Source: Lachnoclostridium sp. UBA1241 (lineage in GTDB: Bacteria > Bacillota > Clostridia > Lachnospirales > Lachnospiraceae). From it: 6,795 nt of DNA. Under the pieces are notes generated by a model. The model was not told the DNA's origin, did no database searches, and saw only the letters and a list, made by a program, of their open reading frames with translations. This document shows positions 1 to 5,239 of the stretch, in pieces (the stretch's first letter is position 1; the number at the start of each line of letters is the position of its first letter). The stretch covers positions 1 to 6,795 of the forward strand of contig DBWJ01000096.1 in the NCBI GenBank assembly GCA_002308955.1. The letters are read 5' to 3'. A program made the translations under genes and the position numbers.

Positions 1-331
1 ACTCGATAAAGCGCTCCATCTGCTTTTTAAAGCATTCGATGTTGTGTTCAATGGTCTCCTTGGTCATCATCTTCCGCATGTCGGAGCGGCCCGAAGGGTC
101 GCCGATCATGCCGGTGCCGCCGCCTAAGAGGGCAATCGGTTTGTTGCCTGCCATCTGCAGGCGCTTCATCAGGCAGAGGGCCATAAAGTGTCCAACGTGG
201 AGGCTGTCTGCCGTGGGGTCAAATCCGATGTAGAAGGTTGCCTTGCCTTCGTTTACGAGATTGGCCACCGTCTCTTCGTCCGTAACCTGCGCAATGAGGC
301 CGCGGGCTTTCAGTTCGTCATAGATTTTCAT
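1..331 (-). CDS. tyrS: Tyrosyl-tRNA synthetase, N-terminal part (runs off left edge)
   Basis: Cytoplasmic class I aminoacyl-tRNA synthetase that charges tRNA-Tyr with tyrosine using ATP. Only the first 110 codons, the start of the Rossmann-fold catalytic domain, are in the window. Visible family motifs are GFDPTADSLHVGH (residues 36-48), which contains the tyrosine-binding region and the HIGH-like ATP signature HVGH, and the glycine-rich GGGTGMIGDPSGRSDMR (70-86) typical of bacterial TyrS. The KMSKS loop, anticodon-binding domain and S4-like domain lie outside. The ATG at 331 is supported by AAAGGAAG (338-345) six bases upstream and by the usual TyrS N-terminus (MKIYDELKARG). Regulation is by the tyrosine T-box in the leader upstream, which independently confirms the amino-acid specificity. 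No frameshift or unusual residue is seen. Confidence 0.97.
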   Translation of the reverse strand, partial: MKIYDELKARGLIAQVTDEETVANLVNEGKATFYIGFDPTADSLHVGHFMALCLMKRLQMAGNKPIALLGGGTGMIGDPSGRSDMRKMMTKETIEHNIECFKKQMERFIE

Positions 332-381
332 GGGTAACTTCCTTTCTTTCCGTCGCATTTTGCGTTTATGCGCATCCTGCG

Positions 382-416
382 AAACAAAGCCCCCGTCCTT
401 TTTAAAGGACGAGGGG
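382..416 (-). terminator. Rho-independent attenuator of the tyrS T-box
   Basis: On the minus strand a G+C-rich hairpin pairs bases 390-394 and 395-401 with 404-410, 411 and 413-416, with one bulged base at 412. It is followed by CUUUGUUU. Its 5' arm (CUCG, CCUUU) is the same segment that the T-box antiterminator needs, so the two structures are mutually exclusive. It ends about 50 bases before the tyrS start codon. Confidence 0.9.
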
Positions 417-657
417 GGATTCTCGTGTTACCACCTTTATTCGCAGAGGGCTCACGCCGTCTGCCTTAATGAGTACGGGCGGAAAATGCCATATACTCCG
501 ACAACATAACGGTCGTCACCCGTCGCAGCCTACTCGTTGCCTTTCGGTGCGCAGCATCGGGGAGGTATTCCGAAGGTTGTTCCCTGCGCCTCTCACCGAC
601 CGGCTGCTCTCTGTAGGTTCGTGCCAACGTACTATGTCCCGTCAAAGCCTTTTGCTT
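382..657 (-). promoter_or_regulatory. T-box riboswitch (tyrosine-specific) controlling tyrS
   Basis: Structured leader RNA that senses uncharged tRNA-Tyr and lets transcription run into tyrS when charging is low. Read on the minus strand, it shows the conserved parts in order. An AGTA element (627-630) lies in the 5' side of Stem I. AGAGAG and the GGTCGGTGAGAG apical region follow. The specifier loop reads GGAATACC, with the tyrosine codon UAC at 565-567. Then come a GTAGG...CGG...CCGTTA block, as in many Firmicute T-boxes, and the T-box sequence AAAGGTGGTAACACG (424-438). The bulge UGGU would pair with tRNA 3' end ACCA, fitting discriminator A of tRNA-Tyr. The antiterminator pairs AAAGG with CCUUU and CGAG with CUCG, around a bulge carrying UGGU. 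The competing terminator follows. The T-box core lacks the usual ACCGCG. Confidence 0.94.
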
Positions 658-663
658 GTCGCA

Positions 664-692
664 ATTATAGGAAACCGGGGCGGATTTGTCAA
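664..692 (-). promoter_or_regulatory. Sigma-A promoter of the tyrS leader
   Basis: Minus-strand TTGACA (687-692) and TATAAT (664-669) are both perfect consensus hexamers with a 17-base spacer. Transcription should begin near 657, exactly at the 5' edge of the T-box leader. A strong constitutive promoter is what one expects when control is exerted by attenuation downstream. Confidence 0.93.
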
Positions 693-757
693 GCACTTTT
701 TTAGTATAACGAAACGCATGTAAAAGGTGAGAAAAATGTGAAGGCTTTGGGTTTTTC

Positions 758-785
758 TTGAATTCGTTCGGATTTGTGGTATACT
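758..785 (+). promoter_or_regulatory. Promoter of the transporter-lipoprotein unit
   Basis: TTGAAT (758-763) and TATACT (780-785) are separated by 16 bases. The -10 is preceded by TGG, giving an extended -10. Predicted start is near 792, leaving a leader of about 50 bases. It faces away from the tyrS promoter; the two -35 elements are about 65 bases apart, with no obvious operator between them. Confidence 0.72.
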
Positions 786-844
786 GTTTGATAGTGTTGG
801 GGTGAGATGGTAATTACGAAGAGACGATTGCAGGAGATTCTTTT

Positions 845-1864
845 ATGGTTTGGATCTACCTTGTGTTGCTGTACGGCATCCTGAAAGGTGTACGCGAGAT
901 TCTGAAAAAGAAAGCGCTCGGCCGGAACACGGTCATGGAGGTGCTCTTTTTATATACGCTCCTTTCGTTCGTGATACTGCTTCCGACCGCGCCGAAGGCG
1001 GGCGGGCTGTCGCTTCCGCAATACGGACTGATCGCAATCAAATCCTTCGTGATCTTCCTTGCGTGGCTCTGCAGCTTTCACGCCCTGTCGACGATGCCGG
1101 TCAGTCTGTACGGTGTCCTTGACCTGTCGCGTGTCATCTTCTCGACGCTTCTCGGAATCATATTTCTTCACGAGAGCATGCCGCTTCCGCGGATCATCGG
1201 GTTTGTGCTTGTATGCGTCGGATTGTACGCATTAAGGGGACTCAAAAACCGCGAGAAGGCAGCGGAAGAGCAGAAAGCGAGTAATCCGTCGGCCACAGAA
1301 CCTGACGGGCCGGAGTCTTCCGCAGCGGAGACCGATGTGACGGCTCCGGACCGGGCTTCAGCAACCGCTACAGACGGTGCGGCATCCGAAACGGAGACCC
1401 GCGAGCAGCGCTTTTGGAACCGCATTACCAAAAATCCGACGCTGGTTGTCATTCTCGCGTTTCTTTCGAGCCTGTTCAACGGCATCAGCGGCACGATGGA
1501 CAAGGTGCTGATGCAGGACATGACCGAGACACAGCTGCAGTTCTTTTACATGCTGTTCCTGGTGCTGTTTTATCTTGTATATATCATCCTCACCGGTACG
1601 AAGATCCGGGTGAAGGGGATGCTTACGAATAAGTATGTGTGGCTTTTGAGTGTGGCATTTCTCGTAGCGGACCGGGCGCTTTTCATCGCCTGCAGCTATC
1701 CGGAGTGCCAGGTGACGGTTATGACGCTCCTGAAACAGGCCGGATGCGTCGTGACGATTGTCGGCGGTAAGATTTTCTTTAATGAGAAGCAGATAAAGTA
1801 TAAACTATGTTGCGCGGCCGTTATCGTGGCGGGTATCGTAGTAGCGGTACTTCCGTTCGGCTGA
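845..1864 (+). CDS. EamA/DMT-family membrane transporter with charged central linker
   Basis: A 339-residue inner-membrane protein with the two-repeat layout of the drug/metabolite transporter (EamA) superfamily. About five hydrophobic segments lie in each half: roughly residues 2-18, 33-49, 61-80, 82-104, 116-131, then 200-217, 232-250, 263-284, 287-308 and 321-337. The end of each half has the family pattern: residues 84-110 (PVSLYGVLDLSRVIFS, then FLHESM), and 289-314 with LLKQAG, then FFNEKQ. The acidic residue after the fourth helix is typical of EamA repeats. Between the halves lies a hydrophilic, low-complexity stretch (about 135-192) rich in Ala, Ser, Thr, Glu and Asp, much longer than the usual short loop. 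The ATG is chosen for AGGAG (832-836) eight bases upstream. Substrate cannot be told; the family includes amino-acid, nucleotide-sugar and drug exporters. A lipoprotein gene follows after 22 bases, probably in the same transcript. Confidence 0.85.
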   Translation: MVWIYLVLLYGILKGVREILKKKALGRNTVMEVLFLYTLLSFVILLPTAPKAGGLSLPQYGLIAIKSFVIFLAWLCSFHALSTMPVSLYGVLDLSRVIFSTLLGIIFLHESMPLPRIIGFVLVCVGLYALRGLKNREKAAEEQKASNPSATEPDGPESSAAETDVTAPDRASATATDGAASETETREQRFWNRITKNPTLVVILAFLSSLFNGISGTMDKVLMQDMTETQLQFFYMLFLVLFYLVYIILTGTKIRVKGMLTNKYVWLLSVAFLVADRALFIACSYPECQVTVMTLLKQAGCVVTIVGGKIFFNEKQIKYKLCCAAVIVAGIVVAVLPFG

Positions 1865-1886
1865 GTAACGGAAACGGAGTTTTAAA

Positions 1887-2999
1887 GTGAGAAGAGTAAA
1901 GCAGATTACAGCCGTTTTGCTGGTGCTTGTTCTGGCATGCGCCGCGGTCGGCTGTAAAAAGAAAAAGATGAGTGACGAGGAGTACCTGAAGCTTGCGGAG
2001 ACCAAGGCGGAGCAAAATAAGAAGAAGGTCCTTCTCAGAATGTCGGTTGATGACGGAAGCGTTTATGAAATCACCGCGTACGATGCAGTGTACTATCTCG
2101 CTTATAACGAGAAGGACGCATTAGAGTACAAAGCGGAGCAGGATTCGTATTTTGTTTCGGTATACGGAAGCGGTTATGATTTCTGGGCAATCACGGACAC
2201 CAACGGGACAACTGTAAGAGACGGATACAAGGATTCCGCGTTCAGCACCCTGGAATATGTGTATTCCTTCTATTTTGAAGCAAAGCGTCAGGGAATGGAA
2301 CTCGAAGAGTCCCGCAGGCTGTCGATTACCGCCGCGACCGAGAAATTCCTCGCAGGCTTCAGCGCGGAACAGAGAGCACGTTGCGGAATGACCGAGGCGT
2401 GCATACGTGAGAACTATGAGAAGATTTTCCTTGCCCAGCAGTACGTCGAGAAGATGACTACGGATTACGAGGTGGATGAGGACGCAATCCGAGCTACCGT
2501 GAATAAGGAAGATTACCGCGTTTACAAAACCAGTTACCTGTATGTATCCAAATACGATCGCGATGAGGACTACCGCCGGATTGAACTTTCCGAAGAAGAA
2601 TCCGCAAAGCGTAAGGCCGCGGTTGAGGATGCGTTAGAGCGTGTAAAGAGGGGCGAGTCGATGGAATCCATCTGTGCGCTGTATGACGAATTCATGTACG
2701 GCGGAACAAGCTCATTCACAAAACAGCAGGTAAATGACGACCCCGATTACAACAATGCAGCCATGGCACTTACAAAGGGTGAGTGCACGCTGTTTGAGAG
2801 AGACTCCAGCTACAATATCATCGTTCTTACGGATAATACGGATTTCTCGGGATATGAAGAAGCTGTCGATGATGCAATCAGTACTGCGAAGAGTACCGGA
2901 GTGGCCGCGCTGTATAAGACCATTGATGATCGCTATGAACTTGTGAAGACCGAGGAGTGGGATGCCATTAAGCTTGGGACCTACACCATCGGAAACTAG
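1887..2999 (+). CDS. Lipoprotein with SurA/PrsA-like foldase architecture, degenerate parvulin domain
   Basis: A 370-residue exported protein. The GTG start is supported by GGAG (1876-1879) seven bases upstream and by the signal peptide that follows: MRRVKQ, a hydrophobic core (residues 7-17) and a probable lipidation Cys at 23 (AAVGC followed by KKKK). Cys18 is a weaker alternative. Residues 28-210 are mostly helical and charged, like the N-terminal chaperone part of PrsA/SurA proteins. Residues 211-317 follow the parvulin outline: a YKTSYLYVS strand, a helix with ERVKRGESMESICALY, YGGTSSF, AAMALTKGEC and YNIIVLTD. The two His residues expected in catalytic parvulins (HIL near the start, GYHII near the end) are replaced by Tyr/Leu and Tyr-Asn, so isomerase activity is doubtful. 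A helical tail (320-360) follows. It likely acts as a membrane-anchored folding helper outside the membrane. The assignment rests on fold outline, not strong motifs. Confidence 0.62.
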   Translation: MRRVKQITAVLLVLVLACAAVGCKKKKMSDEEYLKLAETKAEQNKKKVLLRMSVDDGSVYEITAYDAVYYLAYNEKDALEYKAEQDSYFVSVYGSGYDFWAITDTNGTTVRDGYKDSAFSTLEYVYSFYFEAKRQGMELEESRRLSITAATEKFLAGFSAEQRARCGMTEACIRENYEKIFLAQQYVEKMTTDYEVDEDAIRATVNKEDYRVYKTSYLYVSKYDRDEDYRRIELSEEESAKRKAAVEDALERVKRGESMESICALYDEFMYGGTSSFTKQQVNDDPDYNNAAMALTKGECTLFERDSSYNIIVLTDNTDFSGYEEAVDDAISTAKSTGVAALYKTIDDRYELVKTEEWDAIKLGTYTIGN

Positions 3000-3017
3000 A
3001 AGAAAACACAAAAATAG

Positions 3018-3057
3018 ATACCTCCTTGCCAATTGTTTGGTAAGGAGGTATTTTATT
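3018..3057. terminator. Bidirectional rho-independent terminator
   Basis: A 13-bp stem (3018-3030 with 3039-3051; one G-U wobble) and an 8-base loop, with TTTTATTA on the plus side and a run of A (read as U on the minus strand) to the left. It lies between two convergent genes and can end both. On the minus side the LysR stop codon (3056-3058) sits just before the hairpin. Confidence 0.9.
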
Positions 3058-3970
3058 ATGCATCCGCCGTACCGGTCAACTCTTCAATCAGCGCCTGCGC
3101 GGGAAGGGAGAGCGGCCATTTTTCGTCGTAGGCAATGACGAGTTTTCGTTTCGGAAGCGATTCCTTGATGGTGAGCCGCTGCAGGGTCGCCTCGGTCTTG
3201 GGAATGCAGAAATCCGGGACGCAGGCGATTCCGAGTCCGATCCGCGCAAGGTCAAGAAGAAGGTCGTTGCTGCTCAGTTCGATTGACGGAACGAGCTCAA
3301 GTGAATGCTTCTGGAACTGCTCATGCAGAAAGGAACTCGTTGCGGAGCGCTTCGAGAGCATCAGAAGCGGGTAGGTAAGAAGCTCCTTCATCGTAAGGGT
3401 GCGGGGCTTGCCGGCTGCCGCAGTGAAGCAGTCGGGATAATGAGACGGATTCCCGACGAAGACATCTGCAAAATCCCGAATAGGCCGTATCTGCATGTTG
3501 CCGGTCAGCGACTCATTCGGTGAGTTCGCGACAATCAGATCCACCTGCCCGGACTCAAGCATCTGTGCGCAATGCGGGCTGGTGCCGTTCAGTATATTGA
3601 TGTGCACGTCCGGAAAATGTTCATGCAAATCCCGGAAGAAGGGCACAAGCACATAACGGCATATCGTGTCGCTTGCCGCAATACGAAGCTGCATGCCGCC
3701 CTCGGAGGCGTCTCTTGAAAGCTGGTTTTCGCCTCTTGTGATCAGCTGGATGGCGGGCTCGATGTGCTTAAGAAGCATCTCACCCTCGGGCGTTAAGGAA
3801 ACGCGTTTCGTATTTCTCACAAAGAGGGTCTGGCCGAGCCGCTTTTCGAGAAGCTTGACGGACTGGCTGACCGCGGACTGCGAGATATAAAGACCTGCCG
3901 CGGCCTCGGAGAAGCTGAGGCTCTTCGCGACATGGTAGAAAACCTTGTATAATTCGTAGTTAATATCCAT
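3056..3970 (-). CDS. LysR-type transcriptional regulator
   Basis: A 304-residue DNA-binding regulator of the LysR family, usual length about 300. Residues 1-60 are the winged helix-turn-helix (VFYHVAKSLSFSEAA, then ISQSAVSQSVKLLEKRLG, and LFVRNTKRVSLTPEG). From about residue 80 the periplasmic-binding-protein-like effector domain follows (LRIAASDTICRYVLVPFF, DLIVANSP, GLGIACVPDF). The inducer is not recognisable. An in-frame ATG ten codons upstream, at 4000, would give a longer protein. I prefer 3970, because AAAGGAG lies six bases before it and the protein then begins at the normal LysR position (MDINYELYKVF); the extra residues would be encoded by the upstream repeat. It lies 82 bases downstream of the MraY-like gene on the same strand, with no clear promoter of its own, so co-transcription is likely. 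The repeats just upstream are candidate autoregulatory sites. Confidence 0.93.
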   Translation of the reverse strand: MDINYELYKVFYHVAKSLSFSEAAAGLYISQSAVSQSVKLLEKRLGQTLFVRNTKRVSLTPEGEMLLKHIEPAIQLITRGENQLSRDASEGGMQLRIAASDTICRYVLVPFFRDLHEHFPDVHINILNGTSPHCAQMLESGQVDLIVANSPNESLTGNMQIRPIRDFADVFVGNPSHYPDCFTAAAGKPRTLTMKELLTYPLLMLSKRSATSSFLHEQFQKHSLELVPSIELSSNDLLLDLARIGLGIACVPDFCIPKTEATLQRLTIKESLPKRKLVIAYDEKWPLSLPAQALIEELTGTADA

Positions 3971-4033
3971 GAACGGCTCCTTTCGGTGTGAACGGTTCAT
4001 TTCGCCGTGAACGGTTCATTTCGCCGTGAACGG
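3969..4033. repeat. 19-bp tandem repeat with TGAAC-G-GTTCA palindromes
   Basis: TGAAC recurs at 3970, 3989, 4008 and 4027, an exact 19-base period. The two middle units (3988-4006 and 4007-4025) are identical over 19 bases and each contains the palindrome TGAACGGTTCA. The first unit (3969-3987) is diverged and holds the LysR start codon and ribosome binding site. The fourth is partial (GTGAACGG), followed by CTCCTT, which on the minus strand reads AAGGAG. The array fills most of the gap between the MraY-like gene and the LysR gene. Confidence 0.88.
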
Positions 4034-4052
4034 GCTCCTTAGGACGCCCGGG

Positions 4053-5057
4053 TTATCTTACCCAGAAGGCGGCTAAGAAGAACAGGCCCGTGATCATAAC
4101 CTGCATCAGCATGAAACGGTATACGGTCTGCGTATCCGACCAGCCTGCTTTCTTGCGGGCGTGGTCATGCAGGGGTGTGCGGATATTTTTCATAATGGAA
4201 ATCTTCAGGAAGCGTTTTAATGCAACCTTGATCAGTCCGAGTCCGCCGTCGAGAATGAAGATGAGGCAGAACGGAATGAACAGAAGCGGGTCGGTCCGAA
4301 GGGAAAGGATCGCAAGGAACAGCCCGAGCGCGCGGGAACCGGCGTCGCCCATCATCAAAACGCTCGGCGGGCAGTTAAACCAGAGGTACGCGAGAAGGCA
4401 GCTGATCAGGATAACACACAGCCCGACGGGACGCTCCGTCGTGATAGCCGGCCGAAGGAACGGAAGCGCGAACAGGAATGATGCCGTAGCGATGACACAG
4501 AGCGTTCCGCTCAAAGCGTCCACGCCGTCCGTACAGTTTACGACGTTGATGGCGGCCCAGATCAGGACAACCGAAAGAATGGCAAAGAGCCATACCGGAA
4601 GTTCCAACGTAAGAGGAGATTCCCCGTCGCGGAACAGAAGCAGCCGGATGACCGGACCGTTACTCCAGATGTATGTGGCCGTAACGCCGGCGGCAATCAG
4701 AAAATCCAATAATCCTTTTTTATATTCATTCCAGGGCTTTTCACTGGCATCATCCATGAAGCCGCTGATCATGCCGAGGACAATAGCGCCGAGATATAAG
4801 AGGTCTTCCGTCTTAACCGGAAGGAAAAGCGCGGAGAGAAGCGCGAAGACGAGAATGAAGATGACACCTGCGCCGCGGGGCTTTCCTTTTGATTTCTCAC
4901 CATTCACGGCAAATGCCCTTCCGCCGTCCGCGGGAAGGTATCCTTTAAGAAAGCGAAGCAGAAGCGCGGTGAGCGCAAATCCGACGGATCCGATGGCTAA
5001 CAATACGGCATAACGGTTATATCCGTGGGGATTGACGCCGAGTAATTCAAACAGCAT
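4053..5057 (-). CDS. MraY/WecA-family phosphoglycosyltransferase (undecaprenyl-phosphate sugar-phosphate transferase)
   Basis: A 334-residue polytopic membrane enzyme of glycosyltransferase family 4. These enzymes move a sugar phosphate from a UDP-sugar to undecaprenyl phosphate; MraY makes lipid I for peptidoglycan. Family signatures are in order: DD at 102-103 (GFMDDASEK), NVVNCTDGVDALSG (171-184), MGDAGSRALG (236-245) and TPLHDHARKKAGWSD (294-308). The last two resemble MraY most closely (MGDTGSLALG; TPxHHHFE..GW). Differences from textbook MraY are KPRGAG (59-64) where PTMGG is usual, HDH instead of HHH, and no DDxxK spacing after the first Asp pair. About ten hydrophobic segments are visible. 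The ATG is supported by AAAGGAGG six bases upstream. No other cell-wall genes adjoin, so it may be the cell's MraY, a paralogue, or a WecA/TagO-like enzyme; the LH-x-H ending favours MraY type. Confidence 0.85.
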   Translation of the reverse strand: MLFELLGVNPHGYNRYAVLLAIGSVGFALTALLLRFLKGYLPADGGRAFAVNGEKSKGKPRGAGVIFILVFALLSALFLPVKTEDLLYLGAIVLGMISGFMDDASEKPWNEYKKGLLDFLIAAGVTATYIWSNGPVIRLLLFRDGESPLTLELPVWLFAILSVVLIWAAINVVNCTDGVDALSGTLCVIATASFLFALPFLRPAITTERPVGLCVILISCLLAYLWFNCPPSVLMMGDAGSRALGLFLAILSLRTDPLLFIPFCLIFILDGGLGLIKVALKRFLKISIMKNIRTPLHDHARKKAGWSDTQTVYRFMLMQVMITGLFFLAAFWVR

Positions 5058-5104
5058 ACGAGACCTCCTTTGCCGGGCATTTTCCTGCCGCGGCCTACGC
5101 GCCT

Positions 5105-5133
5105 ATTGTATCGCACCCGGTCTGAAAAAGCAA
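5105..5133 (-). promoter_or_regulatory. Promoter of the MraY-like / LysR unit
   Basis: Minus-strand TTGCTT (5128-5133) and TACAAT (5105-5110) with a 17-base spacer. Transcription would start near 5098, about 40 bases ahead of the ATG at 5057. Four of six bases match the -35 consensus and five of six the -10. Confidence 0.68.
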
Positions 5134-5152
5134 GCGTTTTGCATAAGCAAAT

Positions 5153-5191
5153 CTTATAAATGGAATGACTTTTATTAATTTCATTTATAAG
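5153..5191. repeat. 14-bp imperfect inverted repeat between divergent promoters
   Basis: Left arm CTTATAAATGGAAT (5153-5166) and right arm ATTTCATTTATAAG (5178-5191) are complementary at 13 of 14 positions, separated by 11 A+T-rich bases. It overlaps the predicted -35 region of purL and lies about 20 bases upstream of the minus-strand -35. Both predicted transcripts start outside it, so it is more likely a protein-binding site than an RNA hairpin. It does not resemble the B. subtilis PurR box (no CCGAAC core). Confidence 0.75.
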
Positions 5192-5208
5192 TCCGACAAT
5201 GGTATACT
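5180..5208 (+). promoter_or_regulatory. Probable promoter of purL
   Basis: TATACT at 5203-5208 preceded by TGG (extended -10), with a poor -35 (TTCATT, 5180-5185) 17 bases upstream. Start would be near 5215, giving a leader of about 25 bases, too short for a purine riboswitch. The core GGTATACTG is identical to that of the transporter promoter at 779-786. The weak -35 overlaps the right arm of the inverted repeat, which would suit control by a DNA-binding protein. Confidence 0.62.
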
Positions 5209-5239
5209 GATTGCAACTGAAATAAAAGGAGGCTCCGGA

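Noticed and set aside
466..723. Two overlapping open frames on opposite strands upstream of tyrS
   Set aside because: Both lie inside the T-box leader and its promoter, whose RNA structure explains the sequence; neither has a credible start.
1168..1521. A 117-codon minus-strand open frame inside the transporter gene
   Set aside because: It is antisense to the transporter linker and has low-complexity sequence with no ribosome binding site or promoter.
3971..4000. Longer LysR start at the in-frame ATG at 4000
   Set aside because: The ten extra codons are repeat DNA and include the AAAGGAG that serves the ATG at 3970. Normal LysR proteins begin at the latter.
3962..4019. Possible 19-codon leader peptide ending across the LysR start
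   Set aside because: The ATG at 4019 opens a short frame that stops with a TAA overlapping the LysR start. The only AGGAG is about 15 bases upstream of it, too far for good initiation, and the frame is largely repeat sequence.
3969..4033. Tandem repeat considered as a CRISPR array
   Set aside because: The units abut with no unique spacers, there are only two exact copies, and no cas genes are present.
4090..5013. A 307-codon plus-strand open frame opposite the MraY-like gene
   Set aside because: It lacks a sensible ribosome binding site, and the predicted protein is Arg/Ser/Pro-rich without domain motifs. The minus-strand gene carries clear MraY signatures, so this is an antisense shadow.
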